Shown piece after piece: positions 16,443-24,960 of a DNA stretch of 64,000 nt. The notes under the pieces were generated by a model. The model was not told the origin of the DNA and did no database searches. It was given only the letters and a program-made list of their open reading frames with translations. Source of the DNA: Micromonospora phaseoli (GTDB lineage: Bacteria > Actinomycetota > Actinomycetes > Mycobacteriales > Micromonosporaceae); NCBI RefSeq assembly GCF_900109115.1, contig NZ_FNYV01000011.1:143696-207695 (forward strand), written 5' to 3'. Positions within the stretch are counted from its first letter, which is position 1. The number at the start of each line of letters is the position of its first letter. The position numbers and the translations under genes are program-made.

Positions 16443-16480
16443 TTGACATAACTCTAACCCTCTAGTAGAGGGTGAGGGTT
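16443..16480 (+). promoter_or_regulatory. ftsZ promoter with a large dyad over the -10 region
   Basis: TTGACA (16443-16448), a 17-bp spacer and TAGAGG (16466-16471) form a good promoter 98-136 bp before ftsZ. Centred on G16465 is a dyad: the inner arms ACCCTCTA/TAGAGGGT match perfectly, and the full 15-nt arms (16450-16464 and 16466-16480) match at 13 of 15 positions. A spacer dyad of this kind resembles operators of MerR-type regulators or of a repressor blocking the -10; which protein binds it is unknown. Confidence 0.75.
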
Positions 16481-16578
16481 TACCTCTCGACCTCGCTGGT
16501 GACAGCTGCGTCGACCGCCGGTCCGGCCCGGCCGTAGCCGGTCGGGGGAGTAGCCAGTCTCGAAGGAAAGGACCGGAG

Positions 16579-17694
16579 ATGACACCTCCGCACAACTACC
16601 TGGCGGTCATCAAGGTCGTCGGCATCGGGGGCGGCGGAGTCAACGCCGTCAACCGGATGATCGAGGTTGGGCTCAAGGGCGTCGAGTTCATCGCGATCAA
16701 CACGGACGCGCAGGCGTTGCTGATGAGCGACGCCGACGTCAAGCTCGATGTCGGCCGCGAGCTGACCCGCGGGCTGGGCGCCGGCGCCAATCCGGACGTC
16801 GGGAAGAACGCCGCCGAGGACCACCGCGACGAGATCGAGGAGGTGCTCAAGGGCGCCGACATGGTCTTCGTGACCTGTGGTGAGGGCGGCGGCACCGGTA
16901 CCGGCGGTGCCCCGGTGGTGGCGAACATCGCCCGTAAGCTCGGCGCGCTGACCATCGGCGTGGTGACCCGCCCGTTCTCCTTCGAGGGCAAGCGCCGTCA
17001 GGTGCAGGCCGAGGCCGGCATCGACGAGCTGCGCAACCAGTGCGACACCCTGATCGTCATTCCCAACGACCGGCTGCTGGCGCTCGGTGACCGCAACATC
17101 AGCATGATGGACGCGTTCCGCACGGCCGACCAGGTGCTCCTCTCCGGTGTGCAGGGCATCACCGACCTGATCACCACCCCTGGTCTGATCAACCTGGACT
17201 TCGCCGACGTCAAGAGCGTGATGAGCGGCGCCGGCAGCGCGTTGATGGGGATCGGCAGCGCGCGCGGCGAGAACCGGGCGGTCGAGGCCGCCGAGGCGGC
17301 CATCTCCAGCCCGCTGCTGGAGCAGAGCATGGATGGTGCCCGGGGCGTGCTGCTCTCCATCGCCGGTGGTTCCGACCTCGGCCTGTTCGAGATCAACGAC
17401 GCGGCCCAGCTGGTCACCGACGCGGCGCACCCGGACGCCAACATCATTTTCGGCGCGGTGATCGACGACGCGCTCGGCGACGAGGTGCGGGTCACCGTGA
17501 TCGCGGCCGGCTTCGACGGGGGCACCCCGGCCTACAAGGCGGCCGAGCCGACCCGCAAGACCAACCAGAATCAGCCCGCCCCGCCGAGCAACCCGGTCGT
17601 GCCGTCGCCGGCCGCCCCGGTCGCGCCGCAGTCGCCGCGCCGGGTGCTCTTCGACGACGTCGACGTGCCGGACTTCCTCAAGAACGGGTCCTGA
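16579..17694 (+). CDS. ftsZ: Cell division GTPase FtsZ
   Basis: A 371-residue tubulin-like GTPase that forms the Z ring. The GTP-binding signature GGGTGTGG is at residues 103-110. The N-terminus has VVGIGGGGVNAVNRMI and the T7 loop region reads NLDFADVKSVM. The C-terminus ends DDVDVPDFLKNGS, the conserved peptide that binds partner proteins such as SepF. A linker rich in Pro, Ala and Asn lies between residues 315 and 355. ATG 16579 follows AAAGGACCGGAG. The gene has its own promoter with a dyad element and is followed 9 bp later by yggS. Confidence 0.98.
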   Translation: MTPPHNYLAVIKVVGIGGGGVNAVNRMIEVGLKGVEFIAINTDAQALLMSDADVKLDVGRELTRGLGAGANPDVGKNAAEDHRDEIEEVLKGADMVFVTCGEGGGTGTGGAPVVANIARKLGALTIGVVTRPFSFEGKRRQVQAEAGIDELRNQCDTLIVIPNDRLLALGDRNISMMDAFRTADQVLLSGVQGITDLITTPGLINLDFADVKSVMSGAGSALMGIGSARGENRAVEAAEAAISSPLLEQSMDGARGVLLSIAGGSDLGLFEINDAAQLVTDAAHPDANIIFGAVIDDALGDEVRVTVIAAGFDGGTPAYKAAEPTRKTNQNQPAPPSNPVVPSPAAPVAPQSPRRVLFDDVDVPDFLKNGS

Positions 17695-17703
17695 ACGCCG
17701 CCG

Positions 17704-18453
17704 ATGACCGACAGTGGAGCCCTGGTGCGCCCCGACCGGCGCGCCGAACTCGCGGCCGGGCTCGCCCGCGTACAGGCACGCATCACCGATGCCTGTGCCG
17801 CGGCGGGCCGGGACCGGGGCGAGGTGACCATGATCGCGGTGACCAAGACCTATCCGGCGTCCGACGTGGTGGCGCTGGCCGGCCTCGGGGTGACCGACGT
17901 GGGGGAGAACCGCGACCAGGAGGCGGCGGCCAAGGCGACGCAGGTCGCCGCCGCCGGCGTCACGCCCCGGTGGCACTTCGTCGGCCGGCTGCAACGTAAC
18001 AAGGTCAAGTCGGTGCTGCGGTACGCGGACGTGGTCCAGTCCGTCGACAGCGTGCGACTGGCGTCCGCGCTGGCCGCAGCCGCCACGTCCAGCGGCCGGG
18101 ACCGGCCGCTGGACGTGCTGGTGCAGGTCAGCATCGACGCCGACGCGGCGCGGGGCGGCGCGGTGCCGGACTCGGCCGATCCGGATGTCGGGCTCGGCCC
18201 GGTCGCCGACTCGGTCGCCGCCGCCGGCGGGCTGCGGCTGGCCGGCCTGATGGCGGTGGCGCCGTTGGGCTGGGAGCCGGAGCGGGCGTTCGCCCGGCTG
18301 GCCGGGATCGCGGCGGCCCTGCGGGTCGACCATCCGCAGGCCGTCGCGCTGTCGGCCGGCATGAGCGGCGACCTGGAGGCGGCGATCGCTCACGGCGCGA
18401 CACATGTCCGCGTCGGCAGCGCGTTGCTCGGAATGCGTCCCACGCTGGGGTAG
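17704..18453 (+). CDS. yggS: YggS-family pyridoxal phosphate homeostasis protein
   Basis: A 249-residue PLP-binding TIM-barrel protein of the YggS/PROSC (COG0325) family, which controls free pyridoxal phosphate and has no known catalytic activity. The PLP lysine lies in IAVTKTYPASDV. Other family segments are GENRDQEAAAKA, WHFVGRLQRNKVKSVL and LSAGMSGDLEAAIAHGATHVRVGSALLG. Genes of this family commonly sit between ftsZ and sepF in Gram-positive bacteria, as here. It starts 9 bp after ftsZ, probably co-transcribed. Length and motifs are normal. Confidence 0.93.
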   Translation: MTDSGALVRPDRRAELAAGLARVQARITDACAAAGRDRGEVTMIAVTKTYPASDVVALAGLGVTDVGENRDQEAAAKATQVAAAGVTPRWHFVGRLQRNKVKSVLRYADVVQSVDSVRLASALAAAATSSGRDRPLDVLVQVSIDADAARGGAVPDSADPDVGLGPVADSVAAAGGLRLAGLMAVAPLGWEPERAFARLAGIAAALRVDHPQAVALSAGMSGDLEAAIAHGATHVRVGSALLGMRPTLG

Positions 18454-18646
18454 CCTGACCACGAGGGAAGCAAATTACATCAGTGTTGTTTGCGGGAACG
18501 GCCTTCCCGGTGACGGGGGGCGTGACGTGCAACGCGAATTGCGCGTCGGGGGATTGCCGTTCCGGTTCGGTGGGCAGGAATGGTCCACTCGCGACCGGCG
18601 ACACGGCGGGGGCGTGTGCCGCACGGCGGACGGGAAGGGCGCGGGG

Positions 18647-19342
18647 ATGGGTGCACTGCGCAAGGCGGGGGTCTGGCTCGGACTGGTCGAAGAGGACGAC
18701 GAGCGGGCCTACGACGACGGTGGCTACGAAAAGGGTGGCTACCGTGAGTCGCGCTATCGGCAGAGCCGGTATGCCGAGGAGTTCGCCGACGAGGAGGACG
18801 AGGCGGAGGAGCCGCCGGCACCTCGTCCACGGCTGGGTGACCGTGGCCGGATCAGCGAGCGTTCGAGCCGACTGGGCGACGCGGATCGGCTGGAGTCCGA
18901 GCGTCCGGAGCGGGGCGAGCGGGTCGAGCGGTCCAGTGTCCGGTCGATCACCCGGTCCACCGGCGAGCCGTCCGGTGCGCTGACCTACCACACCCGCGAC
19001 AACCTCGCTCTGGCGCCGCAGGCGCAGCCTCGTGAGCGTGGTCTCATGCCGGAGGAGGAGCAGCGCTACCAGATCACCACGCTGCACCCGACCACCTACC
19101 GTGAGGCCCGCACGATCGGTGAACACTTCCGGGACGGCGTTCCCGTGATCATCAACCTCACCGAAATGGACGAGGCGGATGCCCGCCGTCTGGTGGACTT
19201 CGCCGCCGGGCTGGCCTTCGGGCTGCGCGGTACGATCGAGCGCGTGACCAACCGGGTGTTCCTGCTCTCACCGGCCAATGTCCAGGTCACCGCAGAGGAC
19301 AAGGCCAAGATCGCTGAGGGCGGGTTCTTCAGCCTGAGTTGA
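18647..19342 (+). CDS. sepF: Cell division protein SepF
   Basis: A 231-residue SepF. The N-terminal MGALRKAGVWLGLVEED is the amphipathic membrane-binding helix. It is followed by a long acidic and Arg-rich disordered linker (residues 18-130), then the SepF core from TLHPTTYREARTIGEHF to the end, with INLTEMDEADARRLVDFAAG. SepF tethers FtsZ to the membrane and takes the role of FtsA, which actinobacteria lack. ATG 18647 is chosen because the frame open upstream to 18404 encodes no family sequence; GGGG lies just before it. The stop overlaps the region leading into yggT. Confidence 0.94.
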   Translation: MGALRKAGVWLGLVEEDDERAYDDGGYEKGGYRESRYRQSRYAEEFADEEDEAEEPPAPRPRLGDRGRISERSSRLGDADRLESERPERGERVERSSVRSITRSTGEPSGALTYHTRDNLALAPQAQPRERGLMPEEEQRYQITTLHPTTYREARTIGEHFRDGVPVIINLTEMDEADARRLVDFAAGLAFGLRGTIERVTNRVFLLSPANVQVTAEDKAKIAEGGFFSLS

Positions 19343-19371
19343 CCCGCCCGACCCGAGGGACGCCGCCTGCC

Positions 19372-19677
19372 GTGTTGTCGATCTTGTTTCAGGTCCTCTA
19401 CCTGATCACTTATGTCTTCCTGATCATTCTTCTGGCCCGTTTCGTCCTGAGCGCAGTGCTCCAGTACGGTCGGCGCTGGCAGCCCGGTCGGGGCGCATCG
19501 GCCGGACTGGAATCCGTGTGGAGCGTCACTGATCCCCCGCTCTGGGCGTTGAGGCGTGTGATCCCTCCGCTGCGAATTGGTACCGTGAGCATCGACCTGG
19601 CCTCCCTTGTGCTCCTGGTTATCCTGTTCGTGCTGATGAGGTTTGTGTTAGAGCCGGCGATCATCAGGACCGCCTGA
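19372..19677 (+). CDS. YggT family integral membrane protein
   Basis: A 101-residue protein with two hydrophobic helices (LSILFQVLYLITYVFLIILL and IDLASLVLLVILFVLMRFVL) separated by the loop WSVTDPPLWALRRVIPPLR, the hallmark of YggT proteins (TDPILRPLRR-like). The function is unclear; the family lies next to sepF and divIVA in many Gram-positives and may help place division proteins. GTG 19372 removes an upstream TTG-led extension (19339) that contains no hydrophobic residues. One leucine near the end is a rare TTA codon. The last base of its stop is the first base of an ATG leading to wag31. Confidence 0.85.
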   Translation: MLSILFQVLYLITYVFLIILLARFVLSAVLQYGRRWQPGRGASAGLESVWSVTDPPLWALRRVIPPLRIGTVSIDLASLVLLVILFVLMRFVLEPAIIRTA

Positions 19678-19721
19678 TGACCGACGCGCTATCGCGGCCG
19701 CAACTGACCCGAGGAGTTTCG

Positions 19722-20519
19722 ATGCCGCTGACCCCGGCCGACGTCCATAACGTCGCCTTCAAGAAGCCGCCGATCGGCAAGCGGGGCTATGACGAGGAGG
19801 AGGTCGATGCCTTCCTTGACGAGGTCGAGCGCGAACTCGCCCGTCTGATCGAGGAGAACAACGAGCTGCGCGCCCAGGTGGAGCGCGGCGGTCGGGGTGG
19901 CGCCCCCGCCGGCCCCGGCGGCGATGCCCGTCTGGCGGCCGAGCTCAACGACGTCAAGACCCAGCTCGACCGGGTGCAGCGCGACAAGGCCGCCGCCGAG
20001 CAGGCCGCCCGCGCCATGCAGGCCGAGCTGGAGCAGGTCCGGGCCGTCGGTGGCGCGGTGCCGGGTGGCGACGGTGAGCAGCAGGCGCTGCGGGTGCTGA
20101 TGATGGCCCAGCGCACGGCCGACGACCACGTCTCCGACGCTCGCCGCGAGGCGGACCAGCTGCTCTCCGAGGCCCGCTCCAAGGCCGAGGAGGTCACCCG
20201 CGAGGCCCGTGCCAAGGCCGACGCGCTCGAGCGCGACGCCCGCCAGCGGCACCAGGAGGCCATGGGCGGCCTGGACGCCAAGCGCACCGCGCTGCAGAAG
20301 CACATCGAGGAGCTCAAGCAGTTCGAGCGGGAGTACCGCACCCGGCTCAAGGCCTACCTGGAGAGCCAGCTGCGTGACCTCGACGGTCGCGGTCAGGGCC
20401 TGGAGGCCGAGATGACCCGGGGCGACAGCACCCGGGCCGCCGGCAACGGGCTCGCCGCCGCCGGGCTCGCCGGATCCTACGGCGGGGGTCGCTCGGGAGC
20501 TCTCGAGGCCGGTCGCTGA
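19722..20519 (+). CDS. wag31: DivIVA-family polar growth protein Wag31
   Basis: A 265-residue coiled-coil protein that marks curved membrane at poles and septa and directs polar wall growth in actinobacteria. The N-terminal lipid-binding domain MPLTPADVHNVAF...KRGYDEEEVDAFLDEVE is typical. Two coiled-coil stretches follow (about residues 30-60 and 85-220), separated by Gly/Ala-rich linkers, and the tail is Gly-rich. ATG 19722 is supported by GAGGAG 5 nt upstream; the earlier in-frame ATG at 19677 has no site and adds non-family sequence. A 28-nt hairpin 7 bp after the stop may end the ftsZ-wag31 unit. Confidence 0.95.
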   Translation: MPLTPADVHNVAFKKPPIGKRGYDEEEVDAFLDEVERELARLIEENNELRAQVERGGRGGAPAGPGGDARLAAELNDVKTQLDRVQRDKAAAEQAARAMQAELEQVRAVGGAVPGGDGEQQALRVLMMAQRTADDHVSDARREADQLLSEARSKAEEVTREARAKADALERDARQRHQEAMGGLDAKRTALQKHIEELKQFEREYRTRLKAYLESQLRDLDGRGQGLEAEMTRGDSTRAAGNGLAAAGLAGSYGGGRSGALEAGR

Positions 20520-20526
20520 ACGGGCC

Positions 20527-20554
20527 GGTGACCGCCGCCGACGCGGCGATCACC
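20527..20554 (+). terminator. Hairpin after wag31
   Basis: GGTGA-c-CGCCGC, a 4-nt loop CGAC, then GCGGCG-a-TCACC: 11 of 12 base pairs, starting 7 bp after the wag31 stop. GC-rich stem without a U-tract, as common in actinobacterial terminators. Confidence 0.55.
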
Positions 20555-20593
20555 CGCCCTGCCTCATCGGTACGACGCGGCGGGGGGTGAGCC

Positions 20594-21178
20594 GTGATAG
20601 TCATCAGTCTCGCGCTCATCCTCGTCGCGGTGGTGCTGCTGGTGCTCGGCCTGGCCGGCGGTTCCAGCGCACTGTTGGTCATCTCGATCGCGGCCAGCCT
20701 GTTGGCCGCCGTGGCACTGGTCACGGGCGCCCGCCAGGCGGCCGCCGGCCGGGCCCCGACGCAGGACGGAGCACCGGTGGGCCAGCCGGCGGAGCCCGCC
20801 GGCCCGGCTGCTCCGGTCGGACGCGAACCGGGCATCCCCCCGCAGTACGCTCCAGCAACTGTTGACACCGGTGATGCCGGGTGGCGGCAACCACCCGGCT
20901 CGCCGGTGGCGGACCTGCGGGAGCGGCCCGCCGACGGGTACGACGACGAGCCCGCGGCGCAGGAGATCACCGCTGATCAGGCGGCCCTGGTGGCCGGCCT
21001 CGCGGACGAGGTTCGGGTCATCGACGGACGGCCGCGCTATCACCTCGACGAGTGCCCGCACCTGGTCGGGCGGGAGCACGAGCCGTTGCCCGTCGCCGAG
21101 GCGGTCGATCTCGGCTTCACCCCGTGCGCGCACTGCACCCCGGACACCATCCTGTTGTCGGAATCCGGACGCCGCTGA
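20594..21178 (+). CDS. Membrane protein with C-terminal putative zinc-binding motif
   Basis: A 194-residue protein of no named family that I can give. Two N-terminal transmembrane helices (VISLALILVAVVLLVLGLAG and LLVISIAASLLAAVALVTGA) are followed by a Pro/Gly/Ala-rich linker and a folded C-terminal part. That part contains YHLDECPHL and GFTPCAHC: His150, Cys154, Cys178 and Cys181 are spaced like a small HC-CC zinc site, resembling the metal-binding knuckle of Ada-like domains. The GTG start at 20594 follows CGGGGGGTGAGCC. It lies between wag31 and the DUF167 gene, so a role at the cell envelope is possible but unproven. Confidence 0.75.
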   Translation: MIVISLALILVAVVLLVLGLAGGSSALLVISIAASLLAAVALVTGARQAAAGRAPTQDGAPVGQPAEPAGPAAPVGREPGIPPQYAPATVDTGDAGWRQPPGSPVADLRERPADGYDDEPAAQEITADQAALVAGLADEVRVIDGRPRYHLDECPHLVGREHEPLPVAEAVDLGFTPCAHCTPDTILLSESGRR

Positions 21179-21195
21179 GCGCCGGCCCTGGAGTG

Positions 21196-21501
21196 ATGGA
21201 TGACGCGCTCACCGTCGCCGTCCGGGTGAAACCGGGGGCGTCCCGCGCCCGGGTGGGCGGCCGGTTCGATGGCCCACACGGGCCTGCCCTGGTGATAGCG
21301 GTGCATCCTCCGGCGGCCGACGGGCGGGCCACCGAGGCGGCCCGCCGTGCGCTGGCCGCCGCGCTCGGCGTCCGGCGGGCCGCCGTGTCGTTGCGCTCCG
21401 GCGCGGCGAGCAGGGACAAGCTCTTCCTGGTCAGTCCCGCCGGGCCGGACCTGATCGGTCGACTGGGCCGGCTGCGCGACGGGGTCGAACCGGCCGGCTG
21501 A
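21196..21501 (+). CDS. DUF167 (YggU) family protein
   Basis: A 101-residue protein of the small DUF167/YggU family. The signature is VAVRVKPGASRARVGG at the N-terminus, then VHPPAADGRATEAARRALAAALGV and the final SRDKLFLV strand. Function is unknown; the fold is a small alpha/beta domain. The family often lies near yggT/yggS and divIVA genes, as here. ATG 21196 is used; GTG 21193 immediately before it is equally possible. The gene begins 17 bp after its neighbour and is likely co-transcribed with it. Confidence 0.85.
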   Translation: MDDALTVAVRVKPGASRARVGGRFDGPHGPALVIAVHPPAADGRATEAARRALAAALGVRRAAVSLRSGAASRDKLFLVSPAGPDLIGRLGRLRDGVEPAG

Positions 21502-21579
21502 ACTGTCGTCATCTGCTAGCGTTCCCTTTGCCCTGATTCGGCGGGAGTCAGGGTGGAACGGGCGCTTCGGTGCGGCACG

Positions 21580-21608
21580 TTGTCGGACGCCTGTACGTTC
21601 CGTATCCT
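21580..21608 (+). promoter_or_regulatory. Promoter for the DksA/TraR-like gene
   Basis: TTGTCG (21580-21585), a 17-bp spacer and TATCCT (21603-21608) match the vegetative consensus at 4 of 6 positions each. It would give a leader of about 115 nt before ATG 21732. TAGCGT at 21517 is a second, weaker -10 candidate. Confidence 0.55.
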
Positions 21609-21731
21609 TGCCAACCTCCGGAGTGCGCGGCCTCGTCGCCGCGCGCCCGTTTTGTACTTGGGGCGGCCGATGTCGGCGGCCCCTGTCCAGGTGCCGCGGC
21701 CAGCCGCGGCTCCGTGGCCGAGGGAGCGACT

Positions 21732-22151
21732 ATGGCCAAGCCAGCCGACACCAGGACCGCAGGCCGCAAGCCGGCGCCGAAGTCCACCCGCAGTGCCGCG
21801 GAGACCGAGAAGATCCGAGCCGCGTTGGCGGCCCGGCACGACGAACTGCGAGCCGAGTACGATCAGACGCTGAGCGAGATCACCGAGCTGCAGCGCGACC
21901 GTCTGACCGACTCGGCCGGGGACGACCAGGCCGACACCGGCACCAAGACGTTCGAGCGGGAGCAGGAGATCTCTCTCGCAAACAACATCCTGGAACGGAT
22001 CACGCAGGTCGAGCGCGCTCTCGAGCGTCTCGACGAGGGTGGCTACGGCTGGTGTGCGCGGTGCGGCAACCCCATCCCGGTGGAGCGGCTGGCCGCCTTC
22101 CCGGCGGCTACCCTCTGCGTGACCTGCAAGCAGCTGGAGGAGCGGCGCTGA
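21732..22151 (+). CDS. TraR/DksA-type zinc-finger protein
   Basis: A 139-residue protein with a DksA-like layout: a lysine-rich start, a coiled coil (IRAALAARHDELRAEYDQTL...), then the GDDQADTGTKTFEREQEISL segment and a C4 zinc finger CARCGNP...LCVTC near the C-terminus. Such proteins can enter the RNA polymerase secondary channel and affect initiation, or have unrelated roles; actinobacteria usually have several paralogues. ATG 21732 lies after a GAGCGAC leader and removes an upstream Cys/Arg-rich extension that is open from 21570. It directly precedes lspA, 67 bp away, under a TTGTCG-N17-TATCCT promoter. Confidence 0.85.
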   Translation: MAKPADTRTAGRKPAPKSTRSAAETEKIRAALAARHDELRAEYDQTLSEITELQRDRLTDSAGDDQADTGTKTFEREQEISLANNILERITQVERALERLDEGGYGWCARCGNPIPVERLAAFPAATLCVTCKQLEERR

Positions 22152-22218
22152 CGGCGCGCTTCCCGGCGCCCGTGCGCGGCGGTGCGACCACACCGCCGCC
22201 ATTGTCGATGGGGAGTAG

Positions 22219-22859
<641 letters not shown>

Positions 22860-22863
<4 letters not shown>

Positions 22864-23804
22864 GCACCACCTTCACCGCCGGCGGCGACCAGCGCAGCCT
22901 GCCGGTGCCCGACGGGCTCGACGGGATGCGGCTCGACCAGGCCGTGGCCCGGCTGTTCGGCCTCTCCCGGACGACCGCCGCAGCGCTCGTCGACGCCGGC
23001 GCGGCCCGCCTCGACGGAACGGTCCGCGCCAACTCGCACAAGGTGCGGGCGGGCTCCTGGCTGGAGGTGACGCTGCCCGCGCCGGCCGCCACGATCGTGG
23101 TGGTGCCGCAGGCGGTGCCCGGCCTGCGGGTGGTCCACGCCGACGACGACATCGTGGTGGTCGACAAGCCGGTCGGGGTGGCCGCGCACCCCAGCCCGGG
23201 CTGGACCGGACCGACCGTGATCGGCGGGCTGGCCGCGATCGGGCACACCATCGCCACCAGCGGTGCCGCCGAGCGACAGGGCGTGGTGCACCGGCTCGAC
23301 GTCGGCACCACCGGGGTCATGGTGGTGGCCAAGAGCGAGCAGGCGTACAGCCTGCTGAAGCGGGCCTTCAAGGAGCGCGAGGTGGAGAAGCGGTACCACG
23401 CGGTGGTGCAGGGGCATCTCGATCCGCTGCGCGGCACCATCGACGCCCCGATCGACCGCCACCCGCATCACGACTACCGGTGGGCGGTGGTCTCCGGCGG
23501 GAAGCCGAGCATCACCCACTACGACACGATCGAGGCGTTCCCCTCGGCGAGCCTGGTCGACGTGCGGCTGGAGACCGGCCGTACCCACCAGATCCGGGTG
23601 CACTTCTCCACGCTGCGGCACCCGTGCGTGGGGGACCTGACGTACGGCGCCGATCCGACGCTTTCCGGGCGGCTGAAACTGGACCGGCAGTGGTTGCACG
23701 CCAGAGAATTGAGCTTCCAGCACCCCCGTACGGGGGACGAGGTCCGCTTCGTCAGCGACTACCCTGACGATCTGGGACGCGCGCTGGACATTCTCCGCGA
23801 CTGA
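22860..23804 (+). CDS. rluD: 23S rRNA pseudouridine synthase, RluA/RluD family
   Basis: A 314-residue RNA pseudouridine synthase. An N-terminal S4 RNA-binding domain (MRLDQAVARLFGLSRTTAAALVD) is followed by the catalytic domain with HRLDVGTTGVMVVAKS, where Asp147 is the nucleophile. Also present are VVDKPVGVAAHPSPG and the RTHQIRVHF strand. By similarity it would modify uridines in helix 69 of 23S rRNA, but RluA-family targets cannot be told from this sequence alone. It is coupled to lspA by an ATGA overlap, a pairing common in bacteria. Confidence 0.9.
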
Positions 23805-23844
23805 CGCGCCCACCCGTCCCGACCGACCGACGAGGGGACCGCAC

Positions 23845-24864
23845 GTGCGTGCCGGCGATCTGCTGCGGCAGCTGGATCAGCGACTGCTGCCCCGCCTCGC
23901 CTCCGCGGTGGTCGGTCTCGGTCAGAGCCCGGCCCGGGTCCCGCTGATCGGGTGGGTGGCCACTCTGTCGTGCGCCGCCGTGCTGGCCACGGCCGTGCTC
24001 ACCACCGGCGGTCCACCCGTGCCGGACCGGACGGTCGGCGAGGTGACCCGGGTGGGGGTCGTCGACGGCGACTCGATCGTCGGCTACGAACAGCAGGCCG
24101 CCGCCGACCTGGCGGCCCTGGCCGGCGGCGGGTTGCTCGGTGGCGGCACCTACGCCCTGGTCTCGCTGACCGAGTACCTCACGCCGCAATCGTTGGCGGC
24201 GGTGGTCGGTGACGTGGGCGTCGCGGTCGTGTTCGGGCGGGTGCCGTTGCCCGAGCGGCAGACCGAGATCGTCCGGATACCCGCGCAGCGGGTGCCCGAA
24301 GACGTGACGGCCGGAATGGCCAAGCTCGCCGAGCGCAAGGAGCGGGAGGCCGCGGAGTACCGCTCGCGGGCCACCGCGCTGGGCGGCGGCGGACCGCAGG
24401 AGCGGGAGCTGCGCCAGCTGTACACCAGCGGAGCCCAGGTAGCGGACGCGGAGGCGGCGGCCTACCGGGCGGGCTGTGCCTGCCTCTACGCCATGGTGGT
24501 CCGCGCCGCACCGGCGAAGCTGCGCGGTGTCGCGGCCCGACCCGGCGTGCGGGTGGTCGACCCGGCGCCCGAGGTCCGACGGCTGGAGCGCACGGTGTTC
24601 AGCCCGCCGCTGCCCGAGCAGCGGGACGTGGTCCGGCCGCCGGTCGATCGGGAGCCCACGGCGGAACCGACGCCGAGCAGCACCACCAGTCCGCTGGCGC
24701 CGGTGCCGCTACCGGTGCCGGGGGAACGCTCGCCGGCGCCGGAGGTGACGGATTCGTCACCATCACCGGCGGCATCTTCGCCGTCACCCTCGGGCACGAC
24801 GTCTTGGACGCCTTCTACCTCGGCAGACACCGTCGAGGAGGACGACCTGAGTCCCACACCGTGA
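23845..24864 (+). CDS. Uncharacterised membrane-anchored protein upstream of a ParA-like ATPase
   Basis: A 339-residue protein that I do not recognise. One hydrophobic helix (VPLIGWVATLSCAAVLATAV, about residues 32-51) follows an amphipathic N-terminus. A globular region (residues 60-265) contains VGVVDGDSIVGYEQQAAADL and two cysteines close together (GCACLYAMVVRAA). The final ~75 residues are Pro/Ser/Thr-rich and probably disordered. The likely topology is a short inside segment and a large outside domain, so the Ser/Pro tail may span the wall. The GTG start follows GAGGGGACC. It precedes, by about 100 bp, a ParA/MinD-like ATPase gene, and the two may work together. Confidence 0.7.
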   Translation: MRAGDLLRQLDQRLLPRLASAVVGLGQSPARVPLIGWVATLSCAAVLATAVLTTGGPPVPDRTVGEVTRVGVVDGDSIVGYEQQAAADLAALAGGGLLGGGTYALVSLTEYLTPQSLAAVVGDVGVAVVFGRVPLPERQTEIVRIPAQRVPEDVTAGMAKLAERKEREAAEYRSRATALGGGGPQERELRQLYTSGAQVADAEAAAYRAGCACLYAMVVRAAPAKLRGVAARPGVRVVDPAPEVRRLERTVFSPPLPEQRDVVRPPVDREPTAEPTPSSTTSPLAPVPLPVPGERSPAPEVTDSSPSPAASSPSPSGTTSWTPSTSADTVEEDDLSPTP

Positions 24865-24871
24865 TGGTTGC

Positions 24872-24889
24872 CGACACATCGGTGTGTCG
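24872..24889. terminator. Short hairpin before the ParA-like gene
   Basis: CGACACA and TGTGTCG, a perfect 7-bp stem around TCGG, 7 bp after the preceding stop. It could be a weak terminator or an operator for the next gene. Confidence 0.35.
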
Positions 24890-24960
24890 CCCGGTGTGGC
24901 TTGAACGGGCTTTCGTTCGTAGCCTGTCAGACGGAAACCAAAGCGCTGGGGAGGCGAGCC

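Noticed and set aside
24901..24925. Promoter TTGAAC ... TAGCCT before the ParA-like gene
   Set aside because: The spacer is only 13 bp, too short for a normal promoter.
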